Of a stretch of 64,000 nt of DNA, positions 15,148 through 24,661 are shown in pieces (position 1 is the stretch's first letter; each line of letters begins with the position of its first letter). The stretch covers positions 8,403,811-8,467,810 of the forward strand of contig CM022673.1 in the NCBI GenBank assembly GCA_012295275.1, given 5' to 3'. A program made the position numbers and the translations under genes. This DNA comes from Chrysomallon squamiferum (taxonomy: Eukaryota > Mollusca > Gastropoda > Neomphalida > Peltospiridae). A model generated the notes under the pieces. It saw nothing but the letters and a program-made list of their open reading frames with translations. It was not told the origin of the DNA and did not search any database.

Positions 15148-16776
15148 ATGGAGAAAAGAAAACTTTTACATCCACCTTATAAAGACCGAAATTCGAACCA
15201 AAAGCAACTCCTTGTTTCTTCTTGTTCGTTCTTTTTCATTCATAATAATTATATATTCTTTCGATATGTTTGTTCCAACATTCTACAAAAAAATCGGCAC
15301 TGACTACTTATATTTAAAGTTGTTCTTAATGAAGATCACGTCCAACTCAGTAATTCAATAAAGAATGTACTGATTGGACTTGGCGTTACGAAATTACAAA
15401 ACAGTTATAAATATAATGAGAGTAAATGAAAAATAAACATGCTTGGAATTCGAGATATCTGAGGAATTCGTGTTGTTACTATAATTACAGATGGTTTCAA
15501 CTCGTCGGATAAAAAAAAAAAAAAAAAATCACAGACAGGTCGAAGGTTTATTGCAGAAAGGTGTGTTGCGTTATCATACTTTAGTGTTGATCCCTTTAAC
15601 ACTTGGCCAACTTTGATGAAATGTAATTTAAAAAATAATCTAATTAAATAAGAAATTTAAACACTTCCAAGTTGTGAATATGATTTCAAGTGGTATGAAA
15701 CATACGTACACTGATATATACCTCTCTGCATTATACCTTCAAAATAATAAACTATTTTATAATTAAGAATAAAATGAAGAATGAAGAGAAATGAATCCAA
15801 CTGACCATTAAAAAAAAAAAAAAAAAAAAAAAAAAATAAAAAAAAAAAATTACATGAAAAACATTAATCTCAAAACATAAATTATAAAACGAAAATAAAT
15901 TGAAAGAACACCTCCAATTCTTTTCATTCCTTCAGAAAACGTTTGCTTTCATCTTCCATAAATATAACTCATTAACATATTTACGTTAACATTTTAAATG
16001 CACTATAATTCACTACAACAAAATGATGCATTCTTCAGACCTTTGTGTGTCATTTCATCATATTACCATCCTAATATTCCTAAGAGATATACTTTTAAAT
16101 ATTAGGTAAATAAACAACAGTGTATCGCAATTATCTCTTAAGAGCGAGAAAAAAAAATTAAAAAAATTAAAATATCCGAAATTCATCCTAGGATATAGAA
16201 TGGCAATCTCTCCCGTCTTTCACCATGATTATTTTGTTTTTCTCTCTCTCTCTCGCTCTCTCTCTCACTCTCTCGTTTTTATATTTTAAATTTGACAATT
16301 CATATGAGTTAACGAACAACACTTCATTTAAAATGCGATAACAATAAAATAAATATTCACCTTCAAACAAACATCAATTATTGAATTGGGTGGGAGTTTA
16401 CAACAGTAATATATTCCAACATTCACCCTCCCACGATATTTTCTATTTTACATCATCAAAACAGCCATTCCCTGTTTTGAAGTCTACAGAATGCGGGGGT
16501 AAGGTTTTGGGGGAAGCAATGACAAAGTTTGTAAAGAATATCTGACCTATGGGTGTCATCTAAACGTCATATCATAACACTCTGTATTAAAATTAGTCAA
16601 CAACAAATACTGTTAATTATCACTATATAAATATCTTCATCAGAAGCGGAAAGGTGAACTTGATGGCTCAAGATATACAGCGATGCGTCCATTTGACTGT
16701 TCGTTTGGCAGTCCGTCCGACAGGTATCATGGAATGTAGTGAGCTCCAACTAATAAAAGGACAAATCATTTTGAAT
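15047..16776. other. 3' flank of the ligand gene, no further gene seen
   Basis: Holds (AAAT)n at 15105-15150, poly(A) at 15807-15849, and (TC)n at 16240-16275. Part of this may be the 3' UTR if the AATAAA at 15547-15552 is used. Confidence 0.55.
15547..15552 (-). terminator. Nearest candidate AATAAA polyadenylation signal for the activin-like gene
   Basis: On the minus strand this is the first AATAAA I found downstream of the stop codon, about 1.38 kb away, inside GCAATAAACC. It would imply a long 3' UTR that runs through an (AAT)n repeat at 16777-16819. Variant signals nearer the stop are possible, so the end of the transcript is uncertain. Confidence 0.25.
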
Positions 16777-16819
16777 AATAATAATAATAACAATAATAAT
16801 AATAATAATAATAATAATA
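16777..16819. repeat. (AAT)n microsatellite in the 3' flank of the ligand gene
   Basis: About 14 AAT units with one interruption lie ~115 bp beyond the stop codon of the ligand gene, so the repeat probably sits in its 3' UTR. The short open frame at 16654-16866 that crosses it (poly-Asn) is a repeat artefact. Confidence 0.8.
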
Positions 16820-16931
16820 CAGAAAATATACAAAAAAAACAAACAAAAAAACATACGTTCGCCTAATCCCGAGCCGCCGTTAGATATGGTTAATGTAGTT
16901 CTTTCTCAAACCAGAATTACTGCTGTCTAAG

Positions 16932-17896
16932 TTACGTACACCCGCATGAATGGACAACGAGGTTTGGCAGTTTAGCTGTTACTAAGTCATGGTTGTCGTT
17001 GAAGATCCAGACTGTTAGGTCAGACGTCTCCCTCGCCGAGCACCGCCGTATAACCGCGCGACCGTCGCCAGTTCCTCCACTCTTTCTTCTTTCCGTTCTT
17101 CGCCTGCTCTCGCCTCTCCTGGAAAGACGACTGCTTCTGCTCCGGGGTCGCTGCGACTCGCACGACCCGACACAGGTCGCAGCCGTGTAGCCGGCCGGCG
17201 ACACGATGTCGTCGTCAAGGTCCATGTCGCTAAACTCGACATACGACGACACTCTACAGCACGAATTCAGCGGCGACCTGCCCGCGAGAATGCCGACAGC
17301 AGCCTCGCTTTCGACCGAACCGCACGACGTCACGGCGACCGAGCGCCGGTGTCTGTTAGAGTCTTTCCAGCCTTGCTCGATCACAATGAACGGCCGATGC
17401 TTCGAGTGTTTCGCTGGAGGCGACAACCTCGCCGTTCCGCACCCTCTGCGTCGGTTCAGCTTTCCTTTGTGTTTGCTGAGTCCTTTCAAGAGAAGCTTCT
17501 TTTTCTTCCCCGTCTTGCGGCATTTCGTTTTCGGCCGGCGCGGGAATATAATTTGAGTTTTTCTATTACAGCGTTTGCACTCTACCCGCAAAACCATCAT
17601 CTGCTTCTGAGACGATTCTAAGTTTTTGAGTAAAGTTATGGGTAGACTAATTTTGTACCATTTCGTTTTCTGAACCTTTGTCCTTAACTCGGCTACTTTT
17701 GTGGACACTTTGTTTATAACGCTATAAATACGTATGCGGATCAGCTTCCCCTTTCGTCGCTTCCGTAACTGCCGGAAGTTTTTCTTCTTGTGTTTCTTTT
17801 CCTTCCTCCAGACGAGGATCCACAAGTCGGCTCTCGTTATTTCACTTTCGGACGTGTTTCTCCGTCGATTCAGTGGAAAGAGCAACAGATTCTTAC
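16932..17896 (-). CDS. Activin/inhibin-beta-like TGF-beta ligand, exon 2 (propeptide and cystine-knot mature domain)
   Basis: Terminal exon of a secreted TGF-beta superfamily growth factor that would act through type I/II serine-threonine kinase receptors. The acceptor AG lies at 17898-17897 and the stop TAA at 16934-16932. Numbered on the predicted 417-residue precursor, the propeptide has RADLW at 118-122, a basic stretch at 128-147, a WYKISLP strand, then VECKRC at 202-206, resembling the Cys-x-x-Cys of activin propeptides. A Lys-rich segment and HRPFIVIEQ follow, then the convertase site RHRR at 278-281. The mature domain (282-417) has Cys at 288, 309, 310, 338, 342, 382, 414 and 416. Spacings of 28 (310-338), CxxxC and 32 (382-414) equal those of activins. 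Oddities: Arg replaces the interchain Cys at 381, finger-1 Trp residues are absent, and the wrist (343-381) is Arg-rich. TGF-beta family membership is near certain; the activin subgroup is likely. Confidence 0.88.
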
Positions 17897-18744
17897 CTGT
17901 AATTAGTAAATAGCTTATTAACACTTATTCTTTTAAAATTAAACAATAACAGTAACAATTATAAAAAAAAAAAAATTACCCCGATTAATATAATAAAGCA
18001 GAAAATTACGCTTAAAAATAACTGAATAATAGCGACATCACTACGAAAAGAATGTACAGATTGTCAAATTTGACGTACTTGGTTTGCAACTTGTTTGTTC
18101 TGTCTTGAAAACTGTCTCATAAATTCAAAGGTACAGAAAAAGGGAGAAAGAAAGAGAGAGGAGGGAGTGAGAGAGATGTAGAGTAGGACAAATTAAAAGA
18201 TTAATGATAGAAAGCAAATAAGAACGCGCAAAGGAATCAGAAAATAAAAGGATGGATGGAGATAAAGAAAGAAGAGAGATGTAGATGGACAAAGTTCTAA
18301 ATTAATAAAATCGTAAAATCATGTTAAAAAAAAAAAAAAACAATAGAAAAAAAACAAACAAACGTACTTTTACCGTACAGATTACCTTGGTCTACTTTTG
18401 GTTGCACTCTACTTTCAACATCAGAATACACATTTTCTTTATTTAAAAGCTTTTACAAAAGAGCAATAAAAAACAAACAACAGAACTAAAAACTTAGTAG
18501 CCACTTTCAGAAGCTTTTGTAAAAGCACTTTACCGTTTTACAGCCCCCCCCAAAAAAAACATCTCCTAATTTTTATTATTTGTCTCAAATATTTAATGAC
18601 AACAGAAACACGTTAACGGAAAGAACCAAAAATTATTACGTTTGCAATCGTAAAAACAACGAAAACTGTACTTTTACTTGTGCAATTAGCAAGTTCTGGT
18701 GCACTTTCTAATTGCTGCATACGTTTAACGTGATCGTTCATTGT

Positions 18745-18965
18745 TCACTCGCGCACGTAACGGTTTTTGACATTTATCGAACAGTTCTGCCTCGTGTTCT
18801 CTACACATCTACTCGGCGCCAGAGAGCTTCATCTTCGCGCTTATCTTAGACTGTGAGTCACCGCCGACCTGTTATCGTGACTTCGGCTATGGGACCTCTA
18901 GAGAACCACTAATGCTCTTCAGCATCACAGTTGTCTCCCCTAAGCCCCAGTGCCATATTTTTCTT
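18745..18965. other. GC-richer intronic patch, possible regulatory element
   Basis: This 220 bp patch stands out from the AT-rich intron by its GC and CpG content (for example TCGGCGCC, TCGCGC and CACCGCCGACC). No convincing exon was found on the minus strand, and the ligand needs none. An intronic enhancer is one possibility. Confidence 0.2.
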
Positions 18966-19307
18966 TCCGAACTGGTGACTCATGTATTTATCGACTGGTC
19001 AGTCCGACCGAAAAGAAATCATCTAAGGGCTAAAGTGGAGCGATTTAACGATTACCGCCATGAAAATGGATGAATATGAAAATACCTATTTCGGCTTATC
19101 CATCATTCAGCATTATTCCGATTATTTGTTACAAACATTTTTGGCTTTTTTTTTTTTTTTTTTTTTTTTTGAAAATGCTATTGAGCGTCACATATTTTAC
19201 TGTCTGTCTGCATAATAAATCTACAACTATCTATCTAGCTGTCTGATAGATATGTCAGTCTATCTGTGTGTCTGCACACGGTATCTAACTGCTTTATATG
19301 TCTCTAT

Positions 19308-19510
19308 GTACGTACGTACGTACGTATGTATGTATGTATATATGCATGTATGTATGTATGTATGTATGTATGTATGTATGTATGTATGTAGGTAATGATG
19401 TAGGTATATGATGTATATGTATATATATGTGTGTGTATTTATTATTGTATGTATGTATGTATGTGTGTGTGTCTATGTACGTGTGTACGTGTATACGTGT
19501 GTATTTGTGT
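19308..19510. repeat. (TACG)n/(TATG)n and GT-rich microsatellite in the intron
   Basis: TACG units change to TATG units through 19391; TATG and GTGT repeats resume at 19419-19510. CpG-to-TpG decay of an original TACG array would produce this mixture. Confidence 0.85.
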
Positions 19511-22500
19511 ACATGTCTATGTGTAAAAAAATAAAGGCGTGGATATTCTAAGCAGCTTCACTTTAAACCAAACATGTTAATCTCATGCATTCGAGAACTA
19601 TGGAAGAAATATTTCGAGAAAGGTTAAACTTATAAAAGAAGTCGTATGTGGACGAGTGAATGAGAAAATAGCAATATTCTCCGTCTATGACAAACAAAGT
19701 TTAAAGTAATGAAAAAAAGTGGCGGGGGAAGGAAAAATCGAAAGCCATTCTATTTTCAACCTATGTTCTGATTGCACAGTACAAAAATTAACGTTCTTTT
19801 CAAACTTTTATGGAAACAGTTTAAATAAGGAAACGGCGACGGTCTTAAGCTAAGCCAATCTCGTTCTCGTCACAGATTGAAATGTCCAGAGCTAATCTTG
19901 GCGCGACTTTGTTCGTGTTGAGTAAATGAACAATCCCTCTGGACAGATCGATAACTAATTACCTTTATGATAGCTGGACAATGGATATACTTGTATATAC
20001 TACACTAAAGATGGAAAGGATATGGTTTTAATCTGGAGTAGCGACTCTGGTGGGGGAACACAGTACATGTTTGGGAAGGTGTAGGCTTATGAACTGGAGA
20101 TAACGCTGGGATGCAAACAGACCAGGTATCGAGCACGATGGATTAAAGACTGAATAAATTAAATGGAACATTTTATCATTAAAAGGAAGGAATGTAAGGA
20201 AAAGTTCAGGCCTTAACGCATCTTCTCTTTTCTAAGTGTTTGCGAAATTTCATGCATAACCATACGTTAACTAATATAATAACCAACACTTTTCTACTTG
20301 TCTCAGTAATAAGTAAATTTTATCTAATTAACTTTTTGTTTATCACGTTATGAGGTATTTGCTAGAACTCCCCAAAACGTTTATATATATATATATATAC
20401 ATATAAGCTTCAATTTTCAAAAATTCTATTTAAAAAAATATTTTAAAATTACTTTTTCTTTCAAAATACACAAACAAAGAATCGTATCCTTCATTGATTC
20501 TCTTCACAGTTGTAGCTTAGAGTCCTCCATGTCGTAAAATATTCTAGTGACAAACTGTATAGTCATCATTTTTACAGAATAACGCATCTGGCTGTAACCC
20601 ATGTGATAAACGACTTTATTTTTCTATTGCCCTTCTAAATCAGGGTCTTTATATGACTGTGCACAGGGCACAATTACTAGTCCATAAAACTACGGTGCTA
20701 ATTTTAGATATAAATTAGGTATGAATGACTATTTGCAGATACGTGAGCGCATTAAATTCTATTTTGGGCAATCCGCTTCAGCTACACTATGTAAATGAAT
20801 GTGTTAGTCTACAGACAGGTTTGAAGTCTTCAGTACAGTATCAGTTTAAAGAAGATATGTGTAAGTGTATCAGAGCATTGTTTTCTCGGTTATTTACAAC
20901 ATCCTGGAAATGATAACATGTACAGAAAGACAATGCAGCAAATGTGAACCAGCAGGTCAACATGTAAATACCTGAACTATCACTGGCGATTAGCAATTCA
21001 AATTAATGCTATTTGCAATCTTTAGCCTGAAACAACGCAAACAGTAATGTGATTTAAGTGAATCACTATGAATATAATCATTTTATATGCCATTAAAACA
21101 TTTGAATATTTTGCCTGCCTCTCTCTATTAAAGAGTGTCATATGAAACTGGTGCATGTCCTGTGTTGGCCTTTTTCACTGACCTTTGCATTCTGAGCACT
21201 GAAACACAGGCAAGATTTCCACTAGCAACAAAATCGATGTCATGGCCTCTGGCTCAGAACTGTGCCAAAGCTGTACAATGAGGGAAACGTGTAGCAAAAC
21301 TTGACAGCTTGCAGTTTTGCACAGCGATTTGTTTTTCTAGCTTTTAATTCTTTAAACCATGTTGCAGAAATTCCACGATTTAAAAACAAAATCATATGAG
21401 AATACGAACTACTTTATCTAATTACACAACCACTTTTCTTTCTTGTATTTTAACGAATGTATGAGTTAACTATGTAAAAGTGCAAATGGCTCTGAAAACG
21501 AAAAAGTATGACAATCAATTTTTTTTTAATCTTTATTTTTTTATTATTTTAATTTTGTTTTTAGTTTATAGTCTTGTAAGTTGAAGAATGAGAGAGTTGA
21601 TGATATTGAAGTGGTCTAAATGAACACAGACTTGCTATGGTGTAGTTGTTAGAACACTGTTATCACGTACTGCACGCTATTATTATGATTATGACAGGTT
21701 ATTTTGTTTCTACATCTCTACTCTTCGTCAAGGATAGGAGCTTTTCATTTCCTTACATGTCGAATGTAAATTAAATACATCGTTCTTTCTCTTCTCTTCT
21801 CTCACTCTCTTTTCTTTTTTATCTTTCTATCTTTATGTTTCAATAACACGCATATTGCATTTATTACATTTAATAACATTATTAACAATAGATAAAACTA
21901 GAAATCAAATTCTAGACATCATAATGACACGAACACTTGATATTGACGTTTAAGGGTTAAAACTAGTTTTGATTTCGCTATATACACTGATATAATGTTA
22001 CCTCTATGTTAAAATGTATGTCATACACATACGAAACAATGACACGTTGTTCTGTAATGTTTCTTAAACCAGGTCAAGGATTCATTATTAGCATAATGGG
22101 GATTTCCTGGGATTTCGTTCATTTCATTTCATTACCTGACTATTTTCGTATTTATCTTTTGGGATGAATGTATCTTCGTTTTAGACAGACTTAATTTGTA
22201 TAACTGTTCTGGTAATAGCGTTATTCGAAAACGATCACTCAGAACAATGACTTCAGTCTCGTTGAAAAATTCATGGAACTGCTCTGTTGAGAGTATGGGA
22301 TATACTCGTGTTGCAAGCAATGAATTATACTGTAATTAGCTGAATTGTCATTTCACTTCAAGTCTTTGAATATAACGATATAAACTGGCTTGGAAATACT
22401 GTTTGGCTCCGTGTTGCTGTATGAGGGGGAAAAGAGACAGAATGATAGAGCTAATGAGAAATAGAGAGAAATGAGTAAATAGGACGCTCAGACAGAAGAA

Positions 22501-22756
22501 AAAACAGTAAGAGAGAGAGAGAGGGGGGAAATTTACAGACAGACAGAATAAATGTGAACAGATAAAAGGAAAAAGAAAAAAAAAGAGAAACATTGCTGTG
22601 TTAAAAAAAAAAAAACGAAAAAAAAAAAAAAAAAAAAGATTTTTAATTCTAAAATTTTCCTACGAGGGCTTAGATCTAATGCATATTAAACATAAATTAA
22701 GAAGAAGCATTAAAAAACAACCAAATTCGCACAAACATGAATCACGATCACTATAC

Positions 22757-23045
22757 CTCTCCCCTCCGACAAAACAAACAGCGACGCTTGGGTGGGACGG
22801 GAATGTTGTGGTACCGGGAGTGGCTCCGGAGTCTGACTTCCGGTCGGGGTGTCTCCGCGATGCTTGTTGATCTCGCGCTGTATTTTGTCTTTGAGTCTGC
22901 GAATGTGGAACTGCTGGAGCAGCGTGATGTTCTGCTGAATCCCAGGAGCGAAGGAAATGTTGGATTCGGTTTCCGTGTTGAGAAGCGCCAACACAAAACA
23001 CCAGATGCATGTAATGAGGTGATGTCGGTTCTGTCTGATGCCCAT
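22757..23045 (-). CDS. Activin/inhibin-beta-like TGF-beta ligand, exon 1 (signal peptide and N-terminal propeptide)
   Basis: This is the first coding exon of the secreted ligand completed at 16932-17896. The ATG at 23045 has a strong context (G at -3, G at +4) and an in-frame TGA nine bases upstream, so the start is well defined. Residues 1-28 form a signal peptide: a charged start MGIRQNRHH, then hydrophobic LITCIWCFVLALL, then a polar NTETES stretch where cleavage is likely. Sequons follow at N29-I-S and N39-I-T. Residues 50-62 (RLKDKIQREINKH) are an amphipathic basic helix like the one that opens TGF-beta family propeptides. The exon ends in ASLFVLSEGR plus one base of a Gly codon. The donor at 22756 reads AGAG|GTATAG (phase 1), which matches the phase of exon 2. 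Joining to it is inference; an extra small exon or a 5' untranslated exon cannot be excluded. Confidence 0.75.
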
Positions 23046-23595
23046 AGCAGATCAAGTGTCACCCTTGTAGCTGCCAGGCCTCCACTACGTCAAAAGATCT
23101 GGCGAAAGAAAACGTCATGTGTGACATAATCCATGTACAGTTTTCGTTGCAATAAGACACATTATTATCATAACAAAACGCAAGATTAGCAAAGCGAAAA
23201 ATGTTTATGCAAGCACTAATCCTGTGTGAGATTAAATTTGAAAATTGATTTTTTTGTTAAAAGCTTTTGGATGATATGATAAATTTACTTCGTGTTAGTT
23301 AAACAATCCTGTTAATAGGAAATGACAATAATAATGCTCAAACGAATTGGTTTTAAAACAAGGCAGAAATTTAATCATCATCATCGTTAGCATCATCATT
23401 ATCACCATAATATTAATATTATTGTAATGGTTGTTGATGTAGTTGTTGTTATGGTTGTTATTACTGGAAACGTTTTTTCTTTGAGGCTAGTGTCTTATGA
23501 GGGATCTACCAAAGGCCATGTAAATAAAAGTGCCATTGTTATTTTATCGAAAAGAAAATATTTAATTACTTACAAGTTAACCAAAGTTGATTGCA
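23046..23595. other. Immediate upstream flank of the ligand gene
   Basis: The region is upstream of the minus-strand start codon and should hold the 5' UTR and perhaps the promoter. I see no clear TATA box or initiator. ATC and TTG triplets occur at 23370-23465. The 23427-23618 frame is not gene-like. Confidence 0.4.
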
Positions 23596-23776
23596 AGGAT
23601 GGATGGATGGATGAATGAATGTTTGGATGGATGGATGGATGAATGTATGGATGGATGGATCGGTAAGTAGATAGATAGATAGACTGACAGACCGACATAC
23701 AGACAGATAGATACATTTAAAAAAATGGATAGATGGATGGACAAATAGATAGATAGATAGATAGATAGATAGACAC

Positions 23777-23845
<69 letters not shown>

Positions 23846-23866
23846 CAGATAGATTAGATAGATATA
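23596..23866. repeat. (GGAT)n and (GATA)n compound array
   Basis: GGAT tetramers at 23596-23666 pass into GATA tetramers, nearly perfect from 23745 to 23866. It is located 0.55-0.8 kb upstream of the ligand start codon. Confidence 0.95.
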
Positions 23867-23999
23867 TTATATAATGTAATTAAGTACATAACCTAGTAGA
23901 TAAATGTTTGACAGTTTTTCCACAAGACATAATGTGCAAAAGTGAATACTCCTCAGGAAAAACGTTTCGTCTTTGAAAACTATAATTATTTCGACTATT

Positions 24000-24180
24000 G
24001 TCGGAAATCATCGCCACTTTACGTCAAAAGACACGAAGTCTGATTCAGCAGAGACGTCATAAATAAGCGCAGTCTCGCTCGACCCAGACGCTTGTCAAAA
24101 CAACATTAGAGTCTTGATCGACCGAGACCAGAATCGAGTTACCCCTCTATAAATCGTGATCCACCGAAACGAATTTGCAA
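24000..24180. promoter_or_regulatory. GC-elevated patch ~1 kb upstream of the ligand gene, possible promoter
   Basis: CpG-containing unique sequence with a GACGTCAT-type element at 24051 and TTATTTAT/ATTTATAG AT boxes when read on the minus strand. It lies in the right direction to be a promoter or 5' exon of the ligand gene, but nothing in the sequence proves this. Confidence 0.2.
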
Positions 24181-24467
24181 CATTTCACAGATATTGGAGA
24201 AGTATTTCAAAAATGTCCACATTTGCTAGATTGATTTGTTACCTTTATAACAGAATAACGAACTGCAATTTGCTAAAAGTAAAAATCTTGTTCCGCTGTT
24301 ACCGCGAAGTCTGAAGCATTGTGATTATGCCGTGGAACAAGTCATGCCGTCTATTTCATAATGAAACTAATTCCATCGTGAAAGTTGCAGCCTCCCCAGG
24401 AAAGTAGCTATTTGCGGCCACAAATATATAAAATAAAAACATACAGCATCACTGGTTTAGAGACACT

Positions 24468-24577
24468 GAAGAAGAAGAAGAAGAAGAAGAAGAAGAAGAA
24501 GAAGAAGAAGAAGAAGAAGAAGAAGAAGAAGAAAAAGAAGAAGAAGAAGAAGAAGAAGAAGAAGAAGAAGAAGAAAA
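24468..24577. repeat. (AAG)n microsatellite
   Basis: About 36 AAG/GAA units with one AAA interruption. The poly-Lys frame across it is an artefact. A short (AAAT)n follows at 24634-24661. Confidence 0.95.
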
Positions 24578-24661
24578 ATGCAGGAAGAAAAGATAATGTA
24601 CTGAAAAAAGATTTTGGTTTTAAAAACGCTAATAAATAAATAAATAAATAAATAAATAAAT

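Larger units (their letters stand above)
17897..22756 (-). other. Predicted ~4.86 kb phase-1 intron of the activin-like gene
   Basis: The intron is bounded by a GT donor (GTATAG at 22756) and an AG acceptor (TTACTAATTACAG ending at 17897). Removing it rebuilds a Gly codon, giving SEGR-G-KNLLLF. That junction lies just before the RADLW strand, where I recall vertebrate inhibin-beta genes also carrying their intron. Contents are a (TACG/TATG)n microsatellite at 19308-19391, a GT-rich stretch at 19419-19510, a poly(T) run at 19147-19170, AT-rich unique sequence, and a GC-richer patch at 18745-18965. The open frames at 20725-20913 (+) and 22132-22320 (-) show no family resemblance and are not needed to complete the ligand. 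Confidence 0.65.

Noticed and set aside
17033-17152. Possible pair of compensating frameshifts explaining the Arg-rich wrist
   Set aside because: The frame resumes with exact canonical spacing on both sides, and the alternative frames here do not restore a recognisable wrist helix.
17015-17621. Open frames on the plus strand and another minus frame over exon 2
   Set aside because: They overlap the ligand exon in other frames and owe their length to its higher GC content. Only the 17896-16932 frame shows family motifs.
22132-22320. 62-codon minus frame in the ligand intron, considered as an internal exon
   Set aside because: Exons 1 and 2 already join in phase, and the joined strand matches the family layout without an insert. 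No clear splice pair brackets this frame.
22660-23129. Two other minus frames and a 130-codon plus frame over exon 1
   Set aside because: They lack a signal peptide or family features. The start context, donor and phase all fit the frame beginning at 23045.
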